NCBI GenBank assembly: GCA_937911865.1
Contig: CALDSK010000202.1
Coordinates: forward strand, 38,605 to 102,604
Reading direction: 5' to 3'
Source: an uncultured Synechococcus sp.
Lineage (GTDB): Bacteria; Cyanobacteriota; Cyanobacteriia; Phormidesmidales; Phormidesmidaceae
DNA length: 64,000 bases
Below, piece by piece: positions 1 to 10,300 of this stretch. The position numbers and the translations under genes were made by a program. Under the pieces are notes generated by a model. The model worked only from the letters and a program-made list of their open reading frames with translations. It did not search any database and was not told the origin of the DNA. The first letter of the stretch is position 1. Every line of letters starts with the position of its first letter.

Positions 1-2243
1 GCAGTGTGGCCCGCAATAGACTGCCCCTTTTGCGCTGGCGAGCTGGTCTGTTGCTGCTGCCGGGTGGCGCTGACTAGCTGAGCATGGGCAGCATCGATAT
101 CACCCAGCAGCATTTGGCACAAAGCAAGCCTTTCGTGCTCAAAAGGGCTTGCTGGAGCGATCGCAATACTCTGAGCAAAGGTGTCCGCGGCCGTTTCTAA
201 CTGAAACTGAGCGGCGGCAGCCGTGCCTTTAATATTCGCAATCTCCTTTAGCAGACGACTTTGGTCGCTGTCGATTGTTTCAAGCATGCGCTGGGCCTGG
301 GCGAACTGCCCTAGCAGCACGTGTAAACGGCACAGCTGAAAAGTCAGATAGGCATGCTCAGGGAAGCGCTGATGCGCGGCTTCGAGAATGGACAAACTTT
401 CGCCAGGCAGACCAAACCTAAGCTTGAGTTCAGCTAAACGCAGAGGAATCTCAGGCGTATCAGGCAGGCGGTTACCGGCCTCTATCAGTAGCGAGATAGC
501 CGTATCGATATTGCCTTGCCAGTACAAAACATCCGCAAGCTTGCCGTAAACATGAGGCCGATGCGGATAATATTTTTTGGCCAGCTGATACCAGTAGCGG
601 GCCACCGCCCAGTTCTCTTCCGCTCGGGCCAAATCGCCTAGCTGCCAAATCACCCTCAGGTCTCTAGGGCCTGTCTCATGTAGATCTTCAAGCAGTTCTA
701 CAGCTTCGGGCAATCTGTGCGTTTCGCTCAGCATCTGCGCAAACGCCAGCTGAGGTTCGATGCTTTCAGGGTGCTGAAGAATAATCGCTCTGTAGATTTT
801 CTCAGCCGCCATGAAGTCGAGCTGCTGCTGCAGTATGCTAGCCAGCATGACCTGGGCTGCTAGGTGCTCTGGCTGACGATGTATCAGCTGCTTGAGCGCC
901 GTGAGTGCTTCATTTAGCTGGCCTGTTGCCTGCAATTCCTCAACTATCAGCAGCTGTGTTGAGATTTGCCGATCGAGACCTGTTACACATTGCTTAGCCT
1001 GCTGAAACCAGGTTAAGGCCTTTTTTCTTTGGCCCTGCTGCCGAGCAATGTAACCTAGCTTCAAAAGCGCTGGCAAAAATTGTGGCTCGTCTCGTAGCAG
1101 ATCTTCTAGCTGAGAAATCGCCTGGGGAAAGTGGTGAAAGGTTTGCAAAATCTCTGCCTTTTGGAGGCGGGGTTCTAGCTGAGTAGGGTGAGCCTGACAG
1201 GCCTGATTACAGTAGGCGATCGCCCGTTCATAATCGCGCTGCTCACAGGCTAATGAAGAGAGATTCAACAAAACATTGAGGTGATCGCTCTCATGAGTCA
1301 GAGCGGATTCTAGCTGCTGCTGCGCACGCGGATAGTCTTGCTTGCTGCGCCAAACGGCAGATAGCTGAATACGTAAGCTCACACTTTTAGGGTCTAGCTC
1401 AAGCGCCTGCTGGTAGTAAGCGATTGCGTCTTCGTACCGACGCTGCATTTTGTACAGCAGCGCCAGCGTTTTGATAGCGAGCAGGTGATCGGGCTGCTGC
1501 GATCGCACTGCTATTAGCTTTTCTTCTGCGGCATCAAATTGGCCTAAGTGCCGCAGCTCGATTGCGACTTGCACAGTGATAGTGAGTCTTCTAGCAGGCT
1601 GCTGAATGTGCGGCAAAGCATGCTCAAATGCTTCCATAGCCTGACGATGAGATTGCTGTTGCCGATAGAGAAAGCCTAGTTCTATGTAGGGCTGAGGCTG
1701 ATCTGGATACTTTTTGGACAGTTCAAGAAAGTGGGATTGTGCTTTCTCAAGACGATTGGACTGTTTGTGGGCGATCGCAATTTTTAGAGCTGCCAAAAAG
1801 TGGTCGGGCTCCACCGATAAAATAGTCTGAAAAGTTGCAATCGACGCATCCCAATTGTGTTGCTGTTGATACAAAATGCCTAGATTAAACAGTGCCGACA
1901 GCTGTTGAGGCTCACGTTCGAGCACTTTGTTTAACTTAGCGGCGGCAAGATTGAATTGACAGAGAAAGCGTAGCTCTACCGCACTTTCTATGGTCGCCGC
2001 CGATTGCAGCGGCAAAATATCTTCAGCCATCTCAAACGCATGCAGCGCTAGTTCTCTCTCACCCAACCGACGACGCATGCGACCCAACAGCATCCAGGCA
2101 CGAAAAAAACGTGAATGATCGGCAACTAGTAATTCCAACAGCTGAACAGCCTCTTTCAGGCTAGTGCGATCGCCTGTAATCTCACGAGACAAAATCTCAT
2201 CTAGACGTTGTTCTTTAGTGAGAAGTTCCACATTTGCTGTCAT
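1..2243 (-). CDS. TPR-repeat protein, partial (C-terminus beyond left edge)
   Basis: The frame is open from an ATG at 2243 down to base 1, giving at least 747 codons with no stop. It reads as tandem 34-residue TPR units: repeated W/Y-LG...A...Y..AL...P patterns such as ALFNLGILYQQQ and DAIAYYQQALELDP. No signal peptide is visible at the N-terminus (MTANVELLTKEQRLDEIL). TPRs are protein-binding scaffolds, and other genes of this locus fuse them to a C-terminal sulfotransferase or glycosyltransferase. A catalytic C-terminus may therefore lie outside the window, but nothing here shows it. No clear Shine-Dalgarno precedes the ATG. The gene points away from the lamin-tail/Hint gene, with about 770 bp of non-coding DNA between them. 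Confidence 0.85.
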   Translation of the reverse strand, partial: MTANVELLTKEQRLDEILSREITGDRTSLKEAVQLLELLVADHSRFFRAWMLLGRMRRRLGERELALHAFEMAEDILPLQSAATIESAVELRFLCQFNLAAAKLNKVLEREPQQLSALFNLGILYQQQHNWDASIATFQTILSVEPDHFLAALKIAIAHKQSNRLEKAQSHFLELSKKYPDQPQPYIELGFLYRQQQSHRQAMEAFEHALPHIQQPARRLTITVQVAIELRHLGQFDAAEEKLIAVRSQQPDHLLAIKTLALLYKMQRRYEDAIAYYQQALELDPKSVSLRIQLSAVWRSKQDYPRAQQQLESALTHESDHLNVLLNLSSLACEQRDYERAIAYCNQACQAHPTQLEPRLQKAEILQTFHHFPQAISQLEDLLRDEPQFLPALLKLGYIARQQGQRKKALTWFQQAKQCVTGLDRQISTQLLIVEELQATGQLNEALTALKQLIHRQPEHLAAQVMLASILQQQLDFMAAEKIYRAIILQHPESIEPQLAFAQMLSETHRLPEAVELLEDLHETGPRDLRVIWQLGDLARAEENWAVARYWYQLAKKYYPHRPHVYGKLADVLYWQGNIDTAISLLIEAGNRLPDTPEIPLRLAELKLRFGLPGESLSILEAAHQRFPEHAYLTFQLCRLHVLLGQFAQAQRMLETIDSDQSRLLKEIANIKGTAAAAQFQLETAADTFAQSIAIAPASPFEHERLALCQMLLGDIDAAHAQLVSATRQQQQTSSPAQKGQSIAGHT

Positions 2244-2960
2244 GTCTATAAGTGCTATTAACCAGTTGTTTCAACTAATCACCGTATCCGGAGAGAAATC
2301 TTGCGATCCACTTTTTAATATTTACACTACCCTTTAAGAAGAATCAGTAAAACTCATAGGCGTCGAAATCTGAAGATTGAGATTGTTTCGAGCAAGCTGA
2401 TTATAGAAAAAGGAAGTGCATCGAAAACCGTCCCAGTCCATTTATGAATATGGCGTTCAGCGACTGGGGTGATAAGAAGTTTCTACCGGCTGAACAGATT
2501 TAGTGACGACAATGAGCCAGCATTTTTGTTTATTGAAGCACGGCAGGTTCTAGAAAACCTGTGATAGTCTTTTAACTGGTGTTACGGCTACTACCAATCA
2601 GGTGACTTAATCGCGGTATCAAATGCGGTGGTACTGAGAGTGTATTGAAGAGCGCATCGAAAGAATGCGTGGTGTATGAGGGAACTCATAGCATGTAAAG
2701 GAATGCGCGGTGCTAAGACTAAAGCATTGAGTTAACTGTTAATACATGTACGGTGAGGCGCTGTGCTATAGCGCTACTTCTGGTGCTATGCAATTACCTT
2801 TAATGCATCAAAAATGCATCCAGCGCCTACGTTTTTGAAGTCTGCACTTTGAAACATGTGGGCATTTTAAAAGATGCAGGCGTTGGAGCTACATGCAGGA
2901 CTGCTGAGTCACCCCTTGCTCTAGACAGATATTAGACCATACAAAATCATGGCTCATCGA

Positions 2961-2979
2961 TTTTCCGGATATCGGAAAA
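2961..2979 (+). promoter_or_regulatory. inverted repeat in leader of lamin-tail/Hint gene
   Basis: A perfect 7-bp inverted repeat, TTTTCCG-GATAT-CGGAAAA, lies 34 bp upstream of the start codon at 3014. The outer flanks (ATCGA / AACGAT) extend it imperfectly. It may be an operator or a 5' UTR stem. No T-run follows, so it is not a standard terminator. Confidence 0.35.
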
Positions 2980-3000
2980 CAACGATGTAAAACGCACTTT

Positions 3001-3007
3001 AGAGGAG
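3001..3007 (+). promoter_or_regulatory. strong ribosome binding site
   Basis: AGAGGAG sits 6 bp before the ATG at 3014 and fixes that start. It is one of the few strong Shine-Dalgarno sites in the window, as expected for a well-expressed exoprotein. Confidence 0.7.
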
Positions 3008-3013
3008 AAAGTA

Positions 3014-4108
3014 ATGGCTTTAAACATTCAAGGAATCGTTATTAACGAGATCCTAGCCAACCCTGTTGAAGAAAAGATTAAGGGGGGCAACAAAGGCTTT
3101 GACACTGACGGCAGTGGCAAAGTTAGAGGCAGAGACGAGTTTGTTGAGCTAGCTAACACAACAGGTTCGGACATTGATGTTAGTGGCTGGACTATCAGCA
3201 ACGGCTCCGGCGAGTTCACCTTTCCGGAAGGAACAACTATTGCCGCAGGCGAAGCGGTAACTATTGTAGGTAACTACAAAGGTACGCCACCAGCGGGATT
3301 CTTTGAAGGGCTACCGAAGCTGAGAAACAACGGAGACGCGGTTGTTCTCTCGGATGGGTCAAAGAATATCGGTGCTGTCTTCAACGGCGGCGGTAATCTT
3401 AAAGATGTTCCCGACGGAACAGCAGTTGAAGATTTTGGCAACATTCCCAGAGGCCAATCTGCGCAGCGCAGCGATGATGGTGACATCACGGTTGGAGAGC
3501 CCAACCCTGAGTGCTTCTTGACAGGTACGCTAGTGCAAACAGCTGACGGGGAGAAGCGGGTCGAAGATCTTCAGATTGGTGACCTAGTACAGACACTGGG
3601 CGGCCAGCCTGAGCGGATCAAGTGGATTGGGTGCCAAACGCTTGGACAAGAAGGGCTCCATCCTTTCCGCGCGTATCCTGTTCAAATTAAAGCAGGTGCA
3701 CTGGGCAACCAGCTGCCAGCTCGCGATTTGTATGTCTCTCCGGACCATGCGATCCTCGTCGAAGGCGTCTTAGCGAATGCTGGCGCTTTGATCAACGGCA
3801 CCTCTATTGTTCAAATTAAGCCAGAGGCAGAGACCTTTAACTACTATCACATCGAGCTAGAACGTCACGCACTTCTGTTGGCAGAAGGTGTTCCGGCAGA
3901 GAGCTTTATTCCTCAAAACGTTGAGGGTAGAGACAAGTTCGATAACGTTGAAGAGTTTGCAGCGCTATATCCTGAAGGCGATGCGCTATCCTACATGCCA
4001 ATGAGCTTCCCACGGGTTAGCAGCCAGCGTCAGCTACCTCGCTCAATCGCTCAACATCTAGAGCAGATCGCACTTGAGGTATGTCCTCAGGTAGCACAGG
4101 TTGCTTAA
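3014..4108 (+). CDS. lamin-tail domain / Hint (intein-like) domain protein
   Basis: The protein has 364 aa. Residues 4 to about 145 resemble a bacterial lamin tail domain (LTD), a secreted Ig-like fold: INEILANP, DEFVELANT and VSGWTISNG, with a GNNGDAVVL-like strand. Residues 167 to about 305 match the Hint_2 type of Hedgehog/intein domain: CFLTGTLV start, GEKRVEDLQIGDLV, YVSPDHAILVEGV and YYHIELERHALLLAEG. Cys167 is the expected nucleophile of Hint autoprocessing. No signal peptide is seen, so export would need a C-terminal or type I-like signal. It is transcribed alone, with a strong RBS before it and a clear terminator after it, and sits beside the glycan locus. Self-cleavage or attachment of the LTD part to a surface ligand is inference; the Hint chemistry could also be inactive. 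Confidence 0.8.
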   Translation: MALNIQGIVINEILANPVEEKIKGGNKGFDTDGSGKVRGRDEFVELANTTGSDIDVSGWTISNGSGEFTFPEGTTIAAGEAVTIVGNYKGTPPAGFFEGLPKLRNNGDAVVLSDGSKNIGAVFNGGGNLKDVPDGTAVEDFGNIPRGQSAQRSDDGDITVGEPNPECFLTGTLVQTADGEKRVEDLQIGDLVQTLGGQPERIKWIGCQTLGQEGLHPFRAYPVQIKAGALGNQLPARDLYVSPDHAILVEGVLANAGALINGTSIVQIKPEAETFNYYHIELERHALLLAEGVPAESFIPQNVEGRDKFDNVEEFAALYPEGDALSYMPMSFPRVSSQRQLPRSIAQHLEQIALEVCPQVAQVA

Positions 4109-4170
4109 TCATCGTGACAAATCCGCTAGCTATTCAATCAGCTAAATCAGTTAACTGAGTAGTTAGCGAC

Positions 4171-4205
4171 AGGGCTCTTTTCCTCTCAGGAAAGAGCCCT
4201 TGTTC
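4171..4205 (+). terminator. rho-independent terminator
   Basis: A GC-rich hairpin, AGGGCTCTTTTCCT against AGGAAAGAGCCCT, is followed by a short T-rich run (TGTTCTT). It ends the lamin-tail/Hint transcript 60-90 bp after its stop codon. It covers the TTG at 4200 that would extend the next reading frame upstream, which argues against that TTG as a start. Confidence 0.8.
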
Positions 4206-4250
4206 TTGACTATTATCTTCAGCCATTCTATCTTTGGCCGCCTGTTCATT

Positions 4251-6899
4251 ATGCCTGAGCATTTACCGCTTGTCAGCATTGTCATTGCGACCTACAACTG
4301 CGCACCCTACTTAGCGGAAGCAATTGAAAGCGTCTTAGCCCAAACGTTTAGCGATTATGAAATCATCATTGTCGATGACGGCTCGACGGACGATACGGCT
4401 GCGGTTTTGGCAAGTTTTGGCGATCGCATCCAGGTCCACGCACAGCGCAATCAGGGCGTTGCCGCTGCGCGCAATGTCGGAGTAGCCTTTGCCAAAGGCT
4501 CGCTCATTGCTTTCTTGGATGCAGACGATATCTTTTTTCCTCAAAAATTAGAGAAGCAGGTAGCACTGTTTAAGCAGTCCAGCTCACTGGCAATGGTCAT
4601 TAGCGGCTGGCAAATTGTCACCTGCTCAGGCGAGGTCATGTCTCAGGCACAGCCCTGGAAAGATAGACCCAGACTCGACTTAGAAACCGCTGTTCTCTAC
4701 AAGCCCGCTCGTCCTAGCGCCACGATGATGCGACGAGCTTGGTTTACTCGGCTAAACGGATTTGACTCAACGCTCTCTAGCGCCGAAGATCTAGATTTTT
4801 TGCTGCGGGCGATCGCCTCGGGAGCCGAAGCCGCCTGGCTACCAGAGGTGCTTGTTAGCTACCGCCAACACACCAACAGTCTTATGACCCAGGGTCAAGC
4901 GCTGGTGAACAACACAGATACCGTAATGGAACATTTCTTTTCGCGGCCTGATTTGCCACCAGAAATTCGCCGGTTAGAACAGCAAGAGCGCTACCAGTCG
5001 CTGTGCTGGCTGGCGGCTAGAATGTATTTTGAAGGTCACCTGTCGGCCATGGAAACGTGCCTCTCTAGGGCACTAATGTTCGCATCAGCAGAAAGAGCGA
5101 CAACTCTGTTTGACTGGCTACGAATTTTTCAGGGCTACGCTGACGAGTACGGTCACCGTTTGGACACCTACGCGCTAACCAGCTGCACGCCCTGGCGCTC
5201 TGCCACACAGCTGGCACTGGTACCGTGGCAGTTAGAACATCAGATTATAGAACTGGACAAAACAGAGGAATCCTTGACTTCAGCAGCTGAAGCAGCTAAC
5301 CATCATCACCCATCAATAAGCAAGGGGAACTCAACGCACGTTCTGCTCTACAGCGATGACCCAGGTGCAGGTGGCATACTGCAGTGTAATCACGCCATTA
5401 TTTGCCATTTGGCCGCACTCGGTTACGAGACATCGCACGTTCATTTTGTCCAAGAAACACCGATTGATCAGCAGGCATCGCAACTAGGTGTCAGTGCAAT
5501 TGATTTGGAATATCATGCCGATTCTGATTTTACGCGATCGCTCAAAGACTTAGCGGGCGCCAAAAAACTATTTCTACAGCACAAGCCAGATCTAATTATC
5601 TTCAGCGATGGCTGGCCCTTTTCTAACGTGGCAGCCAAGCAAGCTGCAGCAGTGCTAGGTATTCCGTACATTATTGTTTTGGGCTTTATTGAGCCCTCCT
5701 GTATCAAGTACAGCTATGGCGATGGTATCAGCTATCGCGCGTTGGCCACCTTACAGTACGCCAGAGCGCAGTCAGTCATTGCCGTTTCGCAACAGAATCT
5801 AGCGCTGCTGCGACAGCTCTTTGAACTGCCGGATAAGGCTGGGCAGGTTATCTACAACGGCAGGCCGAGAACGTACTTTGAGCCCCCCAGTAACGTAGAC
5901 AGAGTCAGACTACGGCAAGAATTGAATATTCCACTAGAGGCTGTCGTTTGCTTCACTTCAGGGCGTTTAGAAAGTGTTAAAGGCTATCAGTATCAGCTAG
6001 AGGCGATACGCCAGTTAAAGGCTTTGCCTACGTGGGAGGATCTTTACTTTGTCTGGGCTGGCATAGGAGAACAGCACCTCTCTAGAAGCAATGAAAGTGC
6101 GCTAAAAGCTACCGCAAAAGAAATAGGCGTCACAGAACGCGTCAAGTTTTTGGGCCAGCGGTGGGATATTCCAGCCTGGCTAAATGCGGCTGATATCTTT
6201 GTTTTGCCATCTGAGGCAGAGGGAATGCCGCTATCGATTATGGAAGCAATGGCAAAAGGGTTACCAGTTGTCGCTTCGGCAGTCAGCGGCATTCCAGAAG
6301 AATTGGGGGAAACTGGGGCACTGTTACCAGACCCCAACAATGATTCTGAAGCGACTATCAGCCAGCTCGTGCAGATAATTAATAGATGGGCTGCTTCACC
6401 TAAGCTGCGACAGCAAATTGGGCAACAGTGTAAGCTAAGAGCAACAGAAATGTTCCAGCAAAAGGCGATGGTGCAGCAGTACGCTAGAACAGTAGAGCAA
6501 GTGCTCGGCAGCGGCCCAGCTACGAATAGCAGCAAGCCGAGCAAGCCGAACCTAGCCGATCTGAAACTTCAGCAATGGACAGAGCAAAAGGTTCAAGAAA
6601 TTGAAAGCCAGTTTTATTACGTCAGCTTGATTTGGCTGAGCTGGCGGTGGTATATTCAACGAGATTTTGTCCGTATGGACAAATCGTTGAAGCAGGCGCT
6701 AGCCCTTAGAACTCAAGCGGCTGGATGGCCTATTCTAGAATGGGGGCAGTATTTTCTACGGTTTTCTAAAGAGAAAGACATCGCGCTAGATACTAGCCAG
6801 CTGTTTCGTTCGCAAGTGTGGCAAAGGCTGCTTGATAGCAACCCAGGGAAGCTGTCGATATCTCTTAGCGGTCTTTCTTGGCACAGGCAAGCGGAATGA
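4251..6899 (+). CDS. two-domain glycosyltransferase (GT2 + GT4) with helical modules
   Basis: The protein has 882 aa from the ATG at 4251. An upstream TTG at 4200 lies inside a terminator stem and is rejected. Residues 8 to about 225 are a GT-A family 2 transferase (VSIVIATYN, VDDGSTDDT, DAD at 90-92, AEDLDFLLR). Residues 362 to about 750 are a GT-B family 4 transferase (DDPGAGG near the start, GRLESVKGY, and the EAEGMPLSIMEAMAKGLPVVAS donor-site region). Between them (about 247-325) and at the C-terminus (about 790-865) lie two copies of a Trp-rich helical module. That module recurs in the GT2 enzyme at 33194. The enzyme is cytoplasmic by appearance and would add two sugars in glycan assembly. 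Donors and acceptors cannot be read from the sequence. Confidence 0.85.
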   Translation: MPEHLPLVSIVIATYNCAPYLAEAIESVLAQTFSDYEIIIVDDGSTDDTAAVLASFGDRIQVHAQRNQGVAAARNVGVAFAKGSLIAFLDADDIFFPQKLEKQVALFKQSSSLAMVISGWQIVTCSGEVMSQAQPWKDRPRLDLETAVLYKPARPSATMMRRAWFTRLNGFDSTLSSAEDLDFLLRAIASGAEAAWLPEVLVSYRQHTNSLMTQGQALVNNTDTVMEHFFSRPDLPPEIRRLEQQERYQSLCWLAARMYFEGHLSAMETCLSRALMFASAERATTLFDWLRIFQGYADEYGHRLDTYALTSCTPWRSATQLALVPWQLEHQIIELDKTEESLTSAAEAANHHHPSISKGNSTHVLLYSDDPGAGGILQCNHAIICHLAALGYETSHVHFVQETPIDQQASQLGVSAIDLEYHADSDFTRSLKDLAGAKKLFLQHKPDLIIFSDGWPFSNVAAKQAAAVLGIPYIIVLGFIEPSCIKYSYGDGISYRALATLQYARAQSVIAVSQQNLALLRQLFELPDKAGQVIYNGRPRTYFEPPSNVDRVRLRQELNIPLEAVVCFTSGRLESVKGYQYQLEAIRQLKALPTWEDLYFVWAGIGEQHLSRSNESALKATAKEIGVTERVKFLGQRWDIPAWLNAADIFVLPSEAEGMPLSIMEAMAKGLPVVASAVSGIPEELGETGALLPDPNNDSEATISQLVQIINRWAASPKLRQQIGQQCKLRATEMFQQKAMVQQYARTVEQVLGSGPATNSSKPSKPNLADLKLQQWTEQKVQEIESQFYYVSLIWLSWRWYIQRDFVRMDKSLKQALALRTQAAGWPILEWGQYFLRFSKEKDIALDTSQLFRSQVWQRLLDSNPGKLSISLSGLSWHRQAE

Positions 6900-6938
6900 G
6901 CTGGCAAAACAGACCGATTGACTAGGTCTTCAACTTGA

Positions 6939-7220
6939 CTAAGTCTTAAAGTTGTTGTTGAGGTACCAAAATATAAAGAAGAACACAATGGGAACTGCTA
7001 GCAGAACAATTGCGGCACCTTTGACGCCTTCTAGATATACAAATACACAGATAGCGACGTACGGAGCAACACAGAACGCGCTAAAGATAATACGCGCGCG
7101 CAGTGATAGGGAGCTAGAGTAATCTCGGCTAACATCAATGCTGCCCTTGCCTTTTGGAACTGCGATTGGATCTTTTATCCTTTTATTCAGTCCACTTTTA
7201 GAAATAGGATCTTCACTCAT
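6939..7220 (-). CDS. small membrane protein, two predicted TM helices
   Basis: The protein has 93 aa and I do not recognise a family. The N-terminal half (about 45 residues) is polar and probably cytoplasmic. It is followed by two hydrophobic stretches, IIFSAFCVAPYVAICVFVYL and AAIVLLAVPIVFFFIFWYL, separated by a short EGVKG loop. The ATG at 7220 has only a weak GGAAG-like RBS about 12 bp upstream. It is convergent with the GT2-GT4 gene and lies just after the 3' end of the minus-strand glycan run's neighbour. The hydrophobic pattern supports a real gene, but no function is evident. Confidence 0.6.
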   Translation of the reverse strand: MSEDPISKSGLNKRIKDPIAVPKGKGSIDVSRDYSSSLSLRARIIFSAFCVAPYVAICVFVYLEGVKGAAIVLLAVPIVFFFIFWYLNNNFKT

Positions 7221-7327
7221 GGTTCTATTGCTTCCAGGATTTGCTTCTAGGGTTTACTTTTTGGAGTCGATTACAGCTTTCTACTATCTAATTGCTAGAA
7301 GAACAGACTAGGTACCTCATTGGTTGC

Positions 7328-10300
7328 CTAGATTGGCGTCTGCTCCATATAACGAACAGCCTCATCTATCTTCTGCTGCTTTATCAGACAAACAGCGATC
7401 GCATGGCACAACCGACTGTTACGACCAGAGATCACGTAGGCCTGACGAAAGCAATCGAATGCCTCTTCCAAACGATTTTGACGTAAAAATATCTCGCCCA
7501 GTGCTTTTAGCGCCTGCCAATAGAGTGGATTGAACTTAAGCCTATTTTCACAAGCAGTGATAGCGCCCTGTGTGTCGCCCTTATCTACATAGCTTTCAAT
7601 CTCTTTTCTCACCGGCAGCGGATCAATCCTAATGGCCGCAAACGGAATTTTACGTCCTTTCTGCGTCTTCAGCTGTATGCTGAGTTCAAAGCGTGGGCTT
7701 AAACCTGCTAACGGCAACACAACTAGAAAAGATCTCTTCTCTAGCTGAGTGGAGGTTGCTGTGAGAGATGTTCTATCCGGAGAACCAGACCTGCTTTCAG
7801 CTAGCTTCTCGGCCAGCGCATTGTCTACATACTCTGTTGCAATTACCTGTCCCTGGGAAGAAACTTGAACCGTTGTGCTAGAGATTGCTTTGCCAGAAAT
7901 CCAGCCTTCAATCACTAAAGCGTTGGTGCTGTAGACTGTCTCCAGTATAGGCGCAGTAATCTTGTATTCTAACGACAGACTTTTAATCAAGCCTGTCGTA
8001 TCCGAGTGAATGATATCTAAAATCTCAACATCTTGATCGGGTTCAAGTACACAGTTGCCCAATGCGGCCACCGCAGAAATCTGCTGGATGTCTGCCTCTA
8101 TTTTTGACTGAACCCCAGACAAACTGGCAATGCTTTTAAGGTGCTCCATCTCTTTGCGGGTTGCTTCAGCAAAAGCCAATACTGAGAGGTCTTTTTCGCT
8201 GTTAGTATCGTGTCCTCTAAAATGACTCTCAAACCGCTTGACCGCACGATTCTTTTGAGAGCCTGATCCTTTGTTGCGCTTAACTTCCCACTCTACTCTA
8301 GACTTTGTACAGTAGTGGTTAATTTGCACAATGCTGTGGTCGCAGTGCTCACCGGGACCACCTTTTGCTGCAAATACCTCATGATCAGGGTATACGTAGC
8401 GACTGCCTTCCGTCAGCTTACACATGTGGGCATAGACGTACTCTACGCAATCCACCCTAGCAATCGTTTTGACAATAAAGTTCTTGCTATAGTCTGGCTT
8501 GGCGCAGGCAGTGAATTTTTCAATCACGAGCCCCTCAGTAATATCTGTGTGTCCGGCAGAACCAAACATCTTCCAGTTGATTGCGATCGCGTCTACATCG
8601 TCATAGTTAGCCAGCCAGCTCTTGAGATCGTCAGAGTGCTTCGGTACGATAAACTCATCAGCGTCAACAAACGCAACCCACTCTGTCTGGGGCTTTAACC
8701 GGATAACAGAATCTTGATACGCGCTAATCTGTGGACTCTCGCCGGACCGAGTTGGCCACTTGATATGAGTAACGATACCTGCTTTGTCTAAAGCTTCCAA
8801 AATTTCTGTCGTTTCATCGCTGCTGTCATTGTTGTAGAGTAAAAAGTGATCAACCTTCAGCGCTCTATAATAGGCAATCCATTCAAGTAGATAGGCAGCT
8901 TCATTTTTAACCGACGCACAAATCACTAGGTCATACGGTTTCTTACGACTAGAGTCTTTTGTTGCGGCTGTAGAGTACTGAGTGGGGACAGCAGCGGCGG
9001 CGGCAGCACGCTCAATGTAGCTGCTCATTGTTTCAGCGAGGCTATCATCTAATGTAAGCGCAGCTTGGGCATGAGTTTTAACATCCTGCCAGGCTTGCAG
9101 TAGCAGGCTGATTTCGGCAATGGCTACATGGGCGACTTTTAAGCTTGAATTAAGTGCGATCGCTTTTTTAAACTCAGCGACCGCTCGCTCGTTTTTACCA
9201 AGATTTCTCAGCGTATGTCCTGCCGTCATATAGGCCCAGGCAGGTAGATCAGTACTAAGCGCAGCGGCCTGTTCAGATCGTTGTAATGCGGTTTCTAGGT
9301 TTCCTAACTTGAGCTGCAGTCGGGCGATCGCAGCGACAACCTCAGCATCGTTCGGTAAAAGTAGAAGCAGCTTCTCATAGGCCTGCGTTGCCAGTAAGAA
9401 ATCGCGATTTTTCTCGTGCATCTGAGCAGCATTTCTCAAAGCAGCTTGAGGAACAACCGGTGTTTGAGCCGTTTCTGTTACCGGTAAATCTGCTGTGGGT
9501 AACGTCGGCTGCGCAGCGTCTAAAAACGCTGCATCAGAGAAAAAATGAATCCCAAACTCTTCAGCGAGTTCTTTATTCAGCGGGGCATAGAACTCGCCGA
9601 TCTTATCTTGAAGCGCCTGCGAGACTTCTGGATACTTATTGGCATAGACCTTGTTCAAATTAGGAACATCGTAGTCATCAACATCTAAGAATTTGAAGAT
9701 GGTCTGGATAAAATGTTCAGGATCGCTCTCCAGCTCATGATAGTTCAACACCAGAATCTGGTCTTTCGAAAAGTGTTGGAACCACTTTCTTAGGCCATAG
9801 GCATAGTAGCCGTTGAGTAAATACCTGGCCGTATCCCATCCATCTAAGGCGTAGGGACGCATTTCGCCATTCTCAACTTTTTCAATAATCTCTCTGGCCG
9901 ACGCTATCTGAGACGATCCAAACGCAACCTCAATCGCTCTTTCTTCATCCTTAACTCTTTTGGCCTGATGATAATAATGAGAAATTGCCCGATCTACCGG
10001 ATCTCGTAGAGAGAAAATGAGTTTTACATCTGGCAAAGATTTCTTGATCCTCTCAGGCGACTGCGCCGAGAACAAATAGCTAGGACTGGCTTCTCCAATT
10101 AGGTTCGACGCCTGAGCAACGTCCAGCTTAGCACCAAAATGAGACAGATAACTAGGCAGCCCTTGCTTAAAATTAAACGGCCGGCTGAAAAAATCCAGCT
10201 CTTTAGGATAGCGCTGAATCACCTTAGGGTGCTGAGTCACATACTCGTAGATTGCAGAGGTAGCCGCCTTCATCGCCCCCACAATAATAAAGTCAGGCTT

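Larger units (their letters stand above)
2244..3013. other. intergenic region, 770 bp, divergent promoter region
   Basis: No convincing ORF is seen. The stretch separates two divergent genes and must hold both promoters. It contains loosely repeated words (AATGCGTGGTG near 2665, AATGCGCGGTG near 2703). It also holds an imperfect long-range inverted repeat, TCCAGCGCCTAC near 2819 against GCAGGCGTTGGA near 2877. A short perfect stem at 2961-2979 is listed separately. A long structured leader or small RNA is possible but unproven. Confidence 0.5.

Noticed and set aside
4200..4250. TTG start extending the GT2-GT4 gene by 17 residues
   Set aside because: The TTG lies inside the terminator of the preceding gene, and the GT2 fold starts right after the ATG at 4251.
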